Of a stretch of 64,000 nucleotides of DNA, positions 1 through 8,834 are shown one piece after another (within the stretch, counting starts at the first letter, position 1; every line of letters starts with the position of its first letter). This DNA comes from Cognatishimia coralii (GTDB lineage: Bacteria > Pseudomonadota > Alphaproteobacteria > Rhodobacterales > Rhodobacteraceae). The DNA is taken from the NCBI RefSeq assembly GCF_037478305.1, contig NZ_JBBGAZ010000001.1, positions 434,001 to 498,000 of the forward strand, written 5' to 3'. The position numbers were made by a program, and so were the translations under genes. Under the pieces are notes generated by a model, which was not told the DNA's origin, made no database searches, and was given only the letters and a program-made list of their open reading frames with translations.

Positions 1-135
1 GCAACTGATTAGAAATACCCAGCAAGCTACCCAGCCTAAGAACTTCCGGACAATGTTCAAATTTATTCCAGTCTAAGCTTTGGTAAAAAAGATCGCATTT
101 AGAAATCTAAGTCTGGATAATCATAGATACATCTA

Positions 136-474
136 TCAAGACTTTGCAATTCGTTTTACCACACCGATCTGATCCAGAACCCGCTCAAATTCACCGAGTC
201 CCTTGTCAAAAGACCGCGCTTTCATCGTGTCAAACTTGACCCGCAACGCGTCCTTCTCTTTGCCCTTGCAATCGTTCCAAGGGCGTCCCTGAAGGGCCAT
301 CACCAAAACATAGTAGCCAATGAAATGCGGCCGCTGACCGTCTTTCAAAAGCATCTCATAGGCGGTATCAGCCCCCAAGGCTCGCAGTTCCTCGGCCGAA
401 TTTATGCCCACGCGGGCAAGAGCCTCCTCGTAGGCCGGGCCGAGATTGCGGATCGCTGAAACAGGTGTAGTCAT
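136..474 (-). CDS. TfoX/Sxy C-terminal domain protein
   Basis: A 112-aa protein made almost entirely of a TfoX C-terminal type domain. It opens with an IRNLGPAYEEALARVGI segment followed by a helical pair (SAEELRALGADTAYEMLL), the helix-hairpin-helix-like pattern of this family. The N-terminal TfoX domain found in competence regulators such as Sxy is missing. Stand-alone TfoX_C proteins are common in Rhodobacteraceae and their role is unknown. No operon partner is visible; a possible 38-aa peptide gene lies just upstream on the same strand. Confidence 0.8.
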   Translation of the reverse strand: MTTPVSAIRNLGPAYEEALARVGINSAEELRALGADTAYEMLLKDGQRPHFIGYYVLVMALQGRPWNDCKGKEKDALRVKFDTMKARSFDKGLGEFERVLDQIGVVKRIAKS

Positions 475-510
475 GGCGCCAATCTAACACGCCTGAACGG
501 GCTGTCATGG

Positions 511-627
511 TCATATCATCGCCCAATCTGAATAAAGTGGTCCGGTTTTCGTTGTGCGATCTTCTGCCTTTTTTGCGTCTTTGCTGGGCGCAGTCTGGTT
601 TGCGGTTTGCTCTGGCTTGCTTTGCAT
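511..627 (-). CDS. possible 38-aa hydrophilic peptide
   Basis: A short frame starting at an ATG (625-627) with a good ribosome binding site: AAAGGA lies about 8 bases upstream on the minus strand. The peptide is charged and Gln/Lys/Thr-rich, has no membrane segment, and ends GPLYSDWAMI. I recognise no family. The frame stays open upstream of this start, but only this ATG has a Shine-Dalgarno sequence. It lies 36 bases upstream of the TfoX-C gene in the same direction. Support is the ribosome binding site alone. Confidence 0.4.
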   Translation of the reverse strand: MQSKPEQTANQTAPSKDAKKAEDRTTKTGPLYSDWAMI

Positions 628-883
628 TTTGGGGTTCCTTTCGGTGTCAATAAAACAGGGGTCTTTACCTGATGTGGGTAAATCTCTCTGTGTTTTCAGC
701 CTCTTCGTCATCACTGCCTCTGACAATCGCGTGCACGTATGGTGTGCTATTCGAGGGGATAGTATGACGTATCAATGCGGCGAGAGTTTGCCGCAAAGGG
801 GCGCAGGATCTTGGTATTTTCCTGCCGAAACGAAAAACGGCCCCCAAGGTGGGAGCCGTTTAAACTGTCAGATTTTGACAGGA

Positions 884-2224
884 TTATTTTTCGGGGATGA
901 GGCCCCTTGGGCTGAACCTGAGCACCAGCAAGAGGATCAGACCCATCGTCAAAAGACGCATATGCGCAGCAGAGTCGATCAGGTGTGATTTCAACGCTGA
1001 CCCTTCGGCCATTCCCGAGGTGATCAACTGCATCAGCCACAGGCCGATCGGTTCCACCTGAACCCAGAAGAACCAGATCACAAAGCCGCCCAGAACCGCG
1101 CCCAGGTTGTTGCCAGAGCCGCCGACGATCACCATGACCCAGATCAAGAAGGTGAACCGGAGAGGCTGATAAGAGCCCGGTGTCAACTGGCTGTCGAGCG
1201 TAGTCATCATCGCGCCTGCAATGCCACAAACCGCGGAACCCAGAATAAAGATCTGGAGGTGGCGGTTGGTGACGTCTTTGCCCATGGCCTCTGCAGCAAC
1301 TTCATTGTCGCGGATCGCTCGCATCATGCGGCCCCAAGGTGATTTCAGCGCAGCTTGTGCCATGAGGAAGATCACGACCAACACGATCGTGAACAGAACC
1401 GAATAGCCGAGCTTCACCCACAGCGTGGACGCCGTCACCGGATCGATCCCGATGGCGTTTGCATTGGCCACAAAACTCTCAGAGTTCTGCAGGTCGATCT
1501 CGTAGGGCACAGGACGTGGCATACCGATGATGTTCTTCACACCACGCGCCAGCCAGTCTTCGTTCTTCATCACAGCGATGATGATCTCGGCAATCCCAAG
1601 CGTCGCAATCGCCAGATAATCTGACCGCAACCCAAGCGCCGTTTTACCGATCACCCAGGCCGCGCCTGCTGCCAAAAGGCCACCAAAGCCCCAACCGAGG
1701 ATGGTCATATAGCCATGCGCCTTGAAATTATCGACGCCACCGGGGTTCAGACCACCGATGTTGCCGGCATTCGCCGGGTTGATCGCCTCAACGAAGCCCA
1801 CCGCCGGATCAAAGATCGCGCGATAGATAAAGAAGCCGACCACAAGGATCCCGACAGTCGCGAAGATCTTGGCACGCCCCGCGGCCATCTTCTTTTGCAC
1901 ATAAACTGCCAAAGCCACAGTGGCTGCGCCAAAGGCCAGGGCCAACACGATCATCGGCCCGCCAGAGGATGCCCAAGCTCCCGGAGCAGGGGGCATAGAG
2001 GTCAGGGCGACCGCAAGGCCTCCCAAAGCCACAAAGCCCATGACACCGACGTTAAACAGCCCGGCAAAGCCCCATTGCAGGTTAACCCCCAAAGCCATGA
2101 TCGCAGAGATCAGGCCCATATTAAGGATGAACAGCGCGGTGTTGGCACTTTGGAAAATTGCCGTGCCAATCAACAGGATAGCGACAAGGGCGAAGTAAAG
2201 GGTGTTTCTTGTTGTCTCGCTCAT
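884..2224 (-). CDS. livM: branched-chain amino-acid ABC permease LivM
   Basis: Inner-membrane permease subunit of a HAAT-family ABC importer. The 446-aa sequence is mostly hydrophobic, with the LivM-type stretch SDYLAIATLGIAEII and the conserved cytoplasmic loop SPWGRMMRAIRDNEVAAEAMGKD that contacts the ATPases. It is longer than the usual 320-420 residues. It ends SPRGLIPEK, typical of the family. The start overlaps the livH stop by 4 bases, so the two permeases are translationally coupled. It is the last gene of the leftward operon; substrate beyond amino acids cannot be told from sequence. Confidence 0.93.
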   Translation of the reverse strand: MSETTRNTLYFALVAILLIGTAIFQSANTALFILNMGLISAIMALGVNLQWGFAGLFNVGVMGFVALGGLAVALTSMPPAPGAWASSGGPMIVLALAFGAATVALAVYVQKKMAAGRAKIFATVGILVVGFFIYRAIFDPAVGFVEAINPANAGNIGGLNPGGVDNFKAHGYMTILGWGFGGLLAAGAAWVIGKTALGLRSDYLAIATLGIAEIIIAVMKNEDWLARGVKNIIGMPRPVPYEIDLQNSESFVANANAIGIDPVTASTLWVKLGYSVLFTIVLVVIFLMAQAALKSPWGRMMRAIRDNEVAAEAMGKDVTNRHLQIFILGSAVCGIAGAMMTTLDSQLTPGSYQPLRFTFLIWVMVIVGGSGNNLGAVLGGFVIWFFWVQVEPIGLWLMQLITSGMAEGSALKSHLIDSAAHMRLLTMGLILLLVLRFSPRGLIPEK

Positions 2225-3231
2225 ACCGATTTCCCCTTAAATAGGCCGGTTGGACGGAACAGCAGCACAATGATCAGGATCACAAAGCTGACTGCGAATT
2301 TATAGTCGGTGGACAGGAGTTGCACCAATCCGTCGGGTTCCAGGTTCTCGGGCAAAAGATACCTCAGGACCTTTTTCCAAGCGTAGGTGATCGTGACCTC
2401 AGAGAAGGCGATCACAAAGCCACCTGCGATGGCGCCGAGCGGGTTGCCCAGGCCTCCGACAATGGCCGCCGCAAAGATCGGCAGCAAAAGCTGGAAGAAG
2501 ACAAACGGTTTGAAGGTCTTATCGAGACCATAAAGCACGCCTGCAACCGTCGCCAAGGCCGCAACGATCATCCACGTATACAGCACCACGCGCTCTGGGT
2601 TGATTCCTGACAGAAGCGCCAGATCTTCGTTATCGGAATAGGCGCGCATGGACTTACCCGTGCGCGTCCGGTTGAGGAACCAGAACAGCAAGACCACAGC
2701 AATCACAGCCACAACAACGGTGATACCTTGGGTCGTCTTGATCGCCAGACCTTCACGCAGGCCGGTCAATTGTTTGAATTCGCGCACCGAGATGATGAAA
2801 CGCTCACCATCGGCGAATTTCTGGTCATCCGGCCCGATGATAAACCGTACGAGGCCGTTCATGATGAACATGACACCCATGGAGACGATCACGAGGATCA
2901 CGGGCTTGGCCTTTTGTTCTCGGTAAAACCGATAGACCAGTCGGTCCGTGATCAGCACCAAAGCGATACAGCCAAGGATCGCGAAGGGCAGGGCCAAGAG
3001 CGCCGTGGGCAGCGGCCCAAAGCTGATCCCGATCGACTGGAACCAGAAGGTCAGAAGCACAGCAATCATCGCCCCAAAGGCCATTGTATCGCCATGCGCA
3101 AAATTCGAGAACCGCAGGATCCCGTAAATCAGCGTCACCCCAAGCGCCCCAAGCGCGAGCTGACTGCCATAGGCGGTCGCTGGGATCACAACAAAGTTCA
3201 AAAGTGCCACGAGGGCGTTCAGAAAATCCAT
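2221..3231 (-). CDS. livH: branched-chain amino-acid ABC permease LivH
   Basis: Second inner-membrane permease of the importer, 336 aa, close to the family length. It carries the LivH-type N-terminal segment LGALGVTLIYGILRFSNFAHGD and the loop RTRTGKSMRAYSDNEDLALLSGINPERV that docks on the ATPase pair. It ends LLFRPTGLFKGKSV, as LivH proteins do. It lies 3 bases downstream of livF and overlaps livM, within one leftward transcription unit. Confidence 0.93.
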   Translation of the reverse strand: MDFLNALVALLNFVVIPATAYGSQLALGALGVTLIYGILRFSNFAHGDTMAFGAMIAVLLTFWFQSIGISFGPLPTALLALPFAILGCIALVLITDRLVYRFYREQKAKPVILVIVSMGVMFIMNGLVRFIIGPDDQKFADGERFIISVREFKQLTGLREGLAIKTTQGITVVVAVIAVVLLFWFLNRTRTGKSMRAYSDNEDLALLSGINPERVVLYTWMIVAALATVAGVLYGLDKTFKPFVFFQLLLPIFAAAIVGGLGNPLGAIAGGFVIAFSEVTITYAWKKVLRYLLPENLEPDGLVQLLSTDYKFAVSFVILIIVLLFRPTGLFKGKSV

Positions 3232-3234
3232 CTC

Positions 3235-3948
3235 TTACCCTCCGAGGAATGACTTGCGAACTTCGGGATCGGCCAACAGCTCTTTGCCGGTGCCCGTGTA
3301 GGCGTTGCGACCTTGCACCATGACATAGCCTTTGTCCGCAATCTCGAGCGCCTGACGGGCGTTCTGTTCGACCATCAGGATCGGCAGACCTGTGCGGCTG
3401 ACTTCGATGATCCGGTCAAACAACTCGTCCATCACAATCGGAGATACGCCCGCGGTCGGTTCATCCAGCATCAGAACTTTGGGCTGGGTCATCAGTGCCC
3501 GTCCCACGGCCACCTGCTGACGCTGACCGCCAGACAGCTCACCCGCCGCCTGATCGCGTTTGTCGCGCAGAATGGGGAAGAGCTCATAGACCTGTTCCAT
3601 TGTCTCAGAGATGTCATCGGTGCGAATGAACGCGCCCATCTCGAGGTTTTCCTCAACGGTCATCGACGTAAAGATATTGCTTGTCTGAGGCACGAACCCC
3701 ATGCCCTTAACAACCCGTGCCTGCGGGCTGAGCGAGGTGATGTCTTCGCCATCCAGCTTCACAGAGCCCGAGCGCACGTTCAGCATTCCAAACAGCGCCT
3801 TCATGCCCGTCGACTTGCCGGCGCCATTGGGGCCAACGATGACGGCAATCTCGCCGGGGTTCACAGAGATCGTACACTCATGCAGGATATCCGGCCCGTT
3901 GCCGTACCCGCCGGTGATCGTGTCACCAATCAAAAACGGTTCGCTCAT
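3235..3948 (-). CDS. livF: branched-chain amino-acid ABC ATPase LivF
   Basis: ATP-hydrolysing subunit, 237 aa. Walker A is GPNGAGKS at about residues 39-46, the ABC signature ELSGGQ at 137-142 and Walker B VLMLDEP at 158-164. The stretch DEPTAGVSPIVMDELFDRI is typical of LivF rather than LivG. It overlaps the livG stop by 4 bases, so the two ATPases are made together and form the heterodimer that drives LivHM. Confidence 0.93.
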   Translation of the reverse strand: MSEPFLIGDTITGGYGNGPDILHECTISVNPGEIAVIVGPNGAGKSTGMKALFGMLNVRSGSVKLDGEDITSLSPQARVVKGMGFVPQTSNIFTSMTVEENLEMGAFIRTDDISETMEQVYELFPILRDKRDQAAGELSGGQRQQVAVGRALMTQPKVLMLDEPTAGVSPIVMDELFDRIIEVSRTGLPILMVEQNARQALEIADKGYVMVQGRNAYTGTGKELLADPEVRKSFLGG

Positions 3949-4727
3949 CCGCCGACCGCCTCCTTGTTCTTGAGACCGGTGCCCAGATAGGCCTCGATCA
4001 CCTGCTCATTGGCTTTGATTTCATCCAATGTGCCTTCGGCCAGCACTTTGCCCTCAGCCATACAAATGACCGGGTCGCAAAGTCGACCGATGAATTCCAT
4101 GTCGTGCTCGATCACGACGAATGTATATCCGCGTTCCTCGTTCAGACGTTTGATCGCATCCGCGATCGTATAAAGCAGCGTGCGGTTCACACCCGCGCCG
4201 ACCTCATCCAAGAATACGATCTTGGCGTCGACCATCATGGTGCGGCCTAGCTCCAGAAGCTTTTTCTGACCGCCGGAAACCTGACCGGCCTTAAGATCTG
4301 CAATATGGCTGATCGTCAGGAACTCCAGCACCTCATCGGCCTTAGCCCGCAGCGCGCGTTCCTCATCCGCAATCCGCTTGCGTCCAAACCATGTGTTCCA
4401 GAGCGTTTCACCTGATTGACCGCCGGGCACCATCATCAGGTTCTCGCGGCAAGTCATCGAAGAAAACTCATGCGCAATCTGGAAGGTGCGCAGCAGCCCT
4501 TTGTGAAACAGCACATGTGGCGGCAGACCGGTGATGTCTTCGCCATCCATCGTCACGCGCCCAGAGGTTGGCTCAAGAACCCCCGCAATCACGTTGAAAA
4601 GAGTGGTTTTTCCGGCGCCATTGGGTCCGATCAGTCCGGTGATCGAGCCGCGCTCAATGGTCATTGTGGCCCCGTCAACGGCGTGAAACCCGCCGAAATG
4701 TTTATGTACGTCCTCGACGACGATCAT
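3945..4727 (-). CDS. livG: branched-chain amino-acid ABC ATPase LivG
   Basis: ATP-hydrolysing subunit, 260 aa. Walker A GPNGAGKT is at about residues 34-41, the signature VSGGQKK at 150-156 and Walker B IVFLDE at 170-175. LivG usually has DEPxAGL after Walker B; here it reads DEVGAGVN, a small departure next to the D-loop. It is separated from the upstream binding-protein gene by 85 bases that contain a hairpin terminator, so it probably receives only read-through transcription. Confidence 0.92.
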   Translation of the reverse strand: MIVVEDVHKHFGGFHAVDGATMTIERGSITGLIGPNGAGKTTLFNVIAGVLEPTSGRVTMDGEDITGLPPHVLFHKGLLRTFQIAHEFSSMTCRENLMMVPGGQSGETLWNTWFGRKRIADEERALRAKADEVLEFLTISHIADLKAGQVSGGQKKLLELGRTMMVDAKIVFLDEVGAGVNRTLLYTIADAIKRLNEERGYTFVVIEHDMEFIGRLCDPVICMAEGKVLAEGTLDEIKANEQVIEAYLGTGLKNKEAVGG

Positions 4728-4763
4728 AGAGTAGCCCCCTCGCGATTTGTCGAGTTTATAAAA

Positions 4764-4790
4764 GAACAGCCCGGAATTTCCGGGCTGTTC
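4764..4790 (-). terminator. attenuating terminator between binding-protein gene and livG
   Basis: An 11-bp perfect stem (4764-4774 with 4780-4790) closes a 5-base loop. Read on the minus strand it is followed by TTTTATAA. It sits right after the binding-protein stop and before livG. Such partial terminators usually let the periplasmic binding protein be made in excess over the membrane complex; that role is inferred. Confidence 0.75.
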
Positions 4791-4812
4791 CTATTTACAA
4801 GATCAAACGATC

Positions 4813-6015
4813 TTAGCGATATTTTGCAGTGGTGATTTCGCCGTTCTGGATGACGATCTGGCGGTAGTTACCCGCAGATTCACCTGGGCCGATCAGCTCA
4901 ACCGCAGATGCGCCGACATAGTCCACGTCGCCACCGTTTGCGATGATCTCAAGGGCTTTGCCCAGCTCACCTGGGTAGATCAGCTCACCTGGAGCGTTTG
5001 CCACCATCATGACTTTCTCTTTGTAAGCCGCTGGATCAGAAGAACCTGCCGCCTGCATCGCCAACATGATCAGCGCCGCAGCGTCATAGGATTCTGGAGA
5101 GAAAGGAGAGGTTGGGTCAAAGTCTCCGCCTGCTGCCAGCTCGGTGTACTTCGCAGCACCTGGGCTGTCAGTACCTGGGTGCTGACCGGTGGAGCCTTCG
5201 ATTTCGTCACCGAAGTTGTCCTGAAGAGCCTGGCCGATCATACCGTCTGGGAAGTGGAACGTGTCAAACGCGCCGGTGTCCAGAGCTGCACGGATGATGC
5301 CAGCGCCACCTTGGTCAACGTAGCCTGCAACAACCAGACGGTCGCCGCCTGCAGATGCCAGTGCGCCAACTTCAGCAGAGTAGTCTGCTTTGCCGTCTTC
5401 GTGTGCGGCAGAGATGGTTACGGAACCGCCCGCTGCTTCGAATGCTGCAACGAAGCTGTCTGCCAGACCTTTACCATAGTCGTTGTTGGTATAGGTGACC
5501 GCGACTTCTTTGATGCCTTCTTCCATCAGAACTTCGGTCATCACAACACCCTGACGCGCGTCGGAAGGCGCGGTGCGGAAGAACAGGCCGTTGTCTTCAT
5601 TGTCGTTGTGGGACAGGCCTGGGGATGTCGCGGATGGAGAGATCATGACAACGCCGTTTGCAAGCGCAACGTTGTTCAGGATCGCGCCGGTCACACCGGA
5701 ACAGTCAGCGCCCATGATGCCTTTTACGCCGTCAGATGTGATCAGACGTTCTGCTGCAGCAGTCGCTGCGCCTGCGTCGATACATGTGGAGTCAGCACGT
5801 ACGGACTCAACAGTCGCACCGCCCAGCAGAGCGCCGCTTTCGTTGACTTCGGACATCGCAAGCTCTGCGCCTGCCGCCATATGCGGGGTCAGCGATTCAA
5901 TCGGGCCAGTAAAGCCCAGGATAACGCCGATCTTGATGTTCTCAGAATGGCTGCCTGCGAATGCGCCGCTGGCAAGCAGTGCGGTTGCAGCCGTAGCTGT
6001 GAGTAGTTTTTTCAT
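4813..6015 (-). CDS. amino-acid ABC transporter substrate-binding protein (LivK-like)
   Basis: Periplasmic binding protein of the HAAT importer, 400 aa. A signal peptide (MKK, then a hydrophobic Ala/Leu-rich core, then SGAFAG) ends near residue 20. The mature part follows the type I periplasmic-binding fold, with IKIGVILGFTGPIESLTP at the start and two cysteines (STCIDAG and GADCSGV) placed for a disulfide. The start has GGGAG upstream. It is first in the leftward operon with livGFHM. Family members bind amino acids, amides or small acids, so the ligand is open. Confidence 0.9.
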   Translation of the reverse strand: MKKLLTATAATALLASGAFAGSHSENIKIGVILGFTGPIESLTPHMAAGAELAMSEVNESGALLGGATVESVRADSTCIDAGAATAAAERLITSDGVKGIMGADCSGVTGAILNNVALANGVVMISPSATSPGLSHNDNEDNGLFFRTAPSDARQGVVMTEVLMEEGIKEVAVTYTNNDYGKGLADSFVAAFEAAGGSVTISAAHEDGKADYSAEVGALASAGGDRLVVAGYVDQGGAGIIRAALDTGAFDTFHFPDGMIGQALQDNFGDEIEGSTGQHPGTDSPGAAKYTELAAGGDFDPTSPFSPESYDAAALIMLAMQAAGSSDPAAYKEKVMMVANAPGELIYPGELGKALEIIANGGDVDYVGASAVELIGPGESAGNYRQIVIQNGEITTAKYR

Positions 6016-6562
6016 TTTTACACTCCCATGATCGGACCATTTGTTGGCCCGTTTAAGAATTTTGCGCCGCTTACCTACGGGTTTATCGCATTATGTCTAC
6101 ACTAAATGTGCAAACTCCTGCGACGACCTTCAGGGCGACATGGGCAGCAGTGACGCAAAAAATTCGCTAATCCGCAACCAGATTTTCCTTTTTGCCCGCT
6201 ATTTTAGTAGATTTCTCAGGAAACCCATTTGCATGGCATCTATTGTTCTAAATTTTTCCATAGAGTCAGAAAGTTTCGAACAAAATTCTACATCACACTT
6301 TGCGACCACTCCATATACCAAGAATCATTGAAGGGTTTGGCGCTCAGAATCGCACTTAGAACTCAAAATATTTGATCAGGCACGAACAGAACCCAGTTCA
6401 CGCTGATCAAACTCTGACGGTCACGTGTTCGAGCGTCATTTGGTTGTGACTGTCGATTTAGCCAATAGATACTATCTCTTTAGGAAGTCGAAAATTTCGA
6501 TTAACCAAAGGTGAAGTCTGAAGCATGTTGCTCTACATTAAGTTGATTAAGGAAATTTGAGA
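6016..6562. other. 547-base intergenic region with an inverted repeat
   Basis: This gap separates the divergent binding-protein operon and the sugar dehydrogenase gene, so it should hold both promoters. It is AT-richer than its surroundings. A 9-bp perfect inverted repeat (TTTGATCAG at 6371-6379, CTGATCAAA at 6403-6411) with a 23-base spacer is the clearest structure, and could be an operator or an RNA hairpin. The open frame at 6041-6331 has no ribosome binding site or family features. I see no other gene. Confidence 0.5.
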
Positions 6563-7678
6563 ATGAACGTAACCGGCCGTTTCACGTATTCTTTAAGCGC
6601 AGCGATATTCAGTCTTTTAATCCTGCTTAGTTCACCGCTTGCTGCACGCGTCCACGAGGTCTCGATCGGTACCGTAGACATAACACGCGAAGTACGCGGC
6701 CTTAATGGGGCTTGGGGCTTTGGGTTTCTACCTGATGGATCGATGATCATCACCGAAAAACGCGGACGCTTGTTTCTGTACAAAGAAGGCGAGCGCATTC
6801 GTCGCATTTCCGGGCTGCCCGATATTAAGGTCCAGGGGCAGGGAGGTTTGCTTGACGTCGCCCCTGCGCGGGACTTTGAAACGAGTTCAGAAATTTTTCT
6901 AACCTTCGCCGGTGCGCTCGAGGAAGGCATCGGAACCAGCGTTGCGGTTGCAAGACTCAATACGGATAGCCTCATGCTAGAAGACCTGCGTGTGATTTAC
7001 AGAATGACCAAAGGAGCCAGAGGCGGAACCCATTTCGGCAGCCGGGTCGTTGAAGGCCTCGATGGGACGCTGTTTGTTTCGATTGGAGATCGCGGCGACC
7101 GGCCTTCCGCTCAGGATTTGTCGCGCAGCAACGGAAGCATTGTCCGGATCAACCGCGACGGCTCGATCCCGGAAGACAATCCATTTCTGGATCAAGACGC
7201 ACCTGAAATCTGGAGCTACGGTCACCGCAACCCGCAAGGCATGGACATAAGCAATTCAGGTGACCTTTGGGCTGTTGAGCATGGCCCAAAGGGTGGTGAT
7301 GAATTGAACTTGATCGTTCAAGGCCAGAACTATGGTTGGCCTGTTATTTCCTATGGCACACATTATTCAGGGGCCACAGTCGGAGAAGGCACGCGTAAAT
7401 TGGGTATGGTTCAGCCCGAGCATTTCTGGGACCCATCCATGGCTCCGTCAGGTCTGATGATCTATGAGGGAGATATGTTTCCCGAATGGCGTGGAGACAT
7501 ATTCATCGGGTCGCTTAAGTTCGACTATATCTCGCGTCTCTCAGGAGATCAGAAGACCGAAGTCGAACAAATCAAAACCATGGATACTCTGCGGGTCCGA
7601 GACGTGCGGGAAGGGCCAGACGGCAGCATCTGGTTCATCTCAGAGGACCGCAGCGCGATCTACAAAATCTCGCGTTAG
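6563..7678 (+). CDS. PQQ-dependent sugar dehydrogenase, secreted (YliI-like)
   Basis: A soluble aldose dehydrogenase of the glucose/sorbosone dehydrogenase family, expected to oxidise sugars in the periplasm with PQQ. After a signal peptide (MNVTGRF, hydrophobic core, LAARVH) come the six-bladed propeller motifs: GLNGAWGFGFLPDGSMIITEKRG, GTHFGSRVV with the candidate catalytic His, YGHRNPQGM and EHGPKGGDELN. The ATG at 6563 is chosen over a TTG six bases upstream because AAGGA lies 9 bases before the ATG but only 3 before the TTG. Its end overlaps the convergent regulator gene by 4 bases. No PQQ biosynthesis gene is in the window. Confidence 0.85.
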   Translation: MNVTGRFTYSLSAAIFSLLILLSSPLAARVHEVSIGTVDITREVRGLNGAWGFGFLPDGSMIITEKRGRLFLYKEGERIRRISGLPDIKVQGQGGLLDVAPARDFETSSEIFLTFAGALEEGIGTSVAVARLNTDSLMLEDLRVIYRMTKGARGGTHFGSRVVEGLDGTLFVSIGDRGDRPSAQDLSRSNGSIVRINRDGSIPEDNPFLDQDAPEIWSYGHRNPQGMDISNSGDLWAVEHGPKGGDELNLIVQGQNYGWPVISYGTHYSGATVGEGTRKLGMVQPEHFWDPSMAPSGLMIYEGDMFPEWRGDIFIGSLKFDYISRLSGDQKTEVEQIKTMDTLRVRDVREGPDGSIWFISEDRSAIYKISR

Positions 7679-8679
7679 ATCGACAGACGCCCTGACAAAG
7701 ACCCACGCTCGCGATAGGGCGTGGTGTTGTAGTGGCTGCGATAGCATTTCGAGAAATGGCTTGGAGAGGCAAACCCGCAGGCCAGGGCCACGTTGATCAC
7801 GCTCATATCGGTCTGCATCAGCAGGTTGCGGGCCTTCTGCAGGCGCAGCTCCATGTAATAGCGCTTGGGCGAGCGGTTCAGATAGCGGCGGAACAGCCGT
7901 TCCAACTGGCGCGTCGACATGCCCACATCTTTGGCGAGGATCGATGGGCTGATGGGATCTTCGATGTTGTTTTCCATCATCTGGATCACGATCGACAGCT
8001 TGGGGTGACGCACACCGATCCGAGACGGAACAGACAGACGCTGTGTGTCCTGATCCGTGCGAATGGATGAATAGATCAACTGGTCCGCGACCGCATTCGC
8101 GAGGTCTTCGTCATAGTCCTCGGCAATAAGTTTCAGCATCAGGTCAATCGAGGCCGTTCCACCTGCGGTTGTGATGCGATTGCGGTCGATGACAAAGACA
8201 GATTTGGTCAGCTCGATGTTTTCGAACTCTTCGGTAAAGCCGTCCTGGTTTTCCCAATGGATGGTCGCCTGGCGATCCTCAAGCAGGCCTGCTCGGGCCA
8301 ACGCATAGCCCGCAGTACAAAGCCCACCGACAGTTGGCCCCTTGCGAGACTCACGCCGCAACCAGTTCAGAATCTTTGGGGTGGTCGAATTCTGGATATT
8401 GACCCCGCCGCACAAAAAGATCGTGTCGTCACGCTGAACGCTGTCCAGAGCCATATCGACGGCAAAGGTCGCACCCGCTGAACAGGTCACAGGCTCTCCG
8501 TCCTCAGAGGCCAGAACCCACTCATAGATTTCTTGGCCTGCCATACGGTTCGCGATCCGCAGGCTTTCCACCGCAGCACAAAAGCACAACATGGTGAATT
8601 CATTCATCAAAACAAAGATGAACCGGCGCGGTTTTGACCCGTTACGGGTGACATTCATCGTTGGGACAAGAGACGACAT
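7675..8679 (-). CDS. GlxA-family transcriptional regulator (DJ-1/PfpI plus AraC HTH)
   Basis: A 334-aa regulator with an N-terminal DJ-1/PfpI-like domain (about residues 18-190, with the elbow GGLCTAGYALARAGLL) and a C-terminal AraC-type double HTH (about 225-325; DVGMSTRQLERLFRRYL and VALACGFASPSHFSKCYR). Relatives control glycine-betaine, carnitine or arginine catabolism; the ligand here is unknown. It is convergent with the sugar dehydrogenase and divergent from the DAHP synthase gene. It is probably free-standing rather than tied to either neighbour. Confidence 0.88.
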   Translation of the reverse strand: MSSLVPTMNVTRNGSKPRRFIFVLMNEFTMLCFCAAVESLRIANRMAGQEIYEWVLASEDGEPVTCSAGATFAVDMALDSVQRDDTIFLCGGVNIQNSTTPKILNWLRRESRKGPTVGGLCTAGYALARAGLLEDRQATIHWENQDGFTEEFENIELTKSVFVIDRNRITTAGGTASIDLMLKLIAEDYDEDLANAVADQLIYSSIRTDQDTQRLSVPSRIGVRHPKLSIVIQMMENNIEDPISPSILAKDVGMSTRQLERLFRRYLNRSPKRYYMELRLQKARNLLMQTDMSVINVALACGFASPSHFSKCYRSHYNTTPYRERGSLSGRLSI

Positions 8680-8834
8680 ATAAAGGACTCACCATCTCGC
8701 GAATTGCTGGAAGATTAACACACATGATGCAGGAGGGCCGCGCCCGTCAAGAGAGATAATTGACCTATGGTGCTTATTGCACCGACGCAGTATAGATGCA
8801 GCGCTAACATTTTGAAAATCCCGGAGTAAGGACA

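Noticed and set aside
554..988. Plus-strand frame of 144 codons
   Set aside because: It overlaps the end of livM and the possible peptide gene on the other strand, has no ribosome binding site, and its sequence shows no family features.
6041..6331. Plus-strand frame in the 547-base gap
   Set aside because: No ribosome binding site and a composition like non-coding DNA; it lies in the promoter region of the binding-protein operon.
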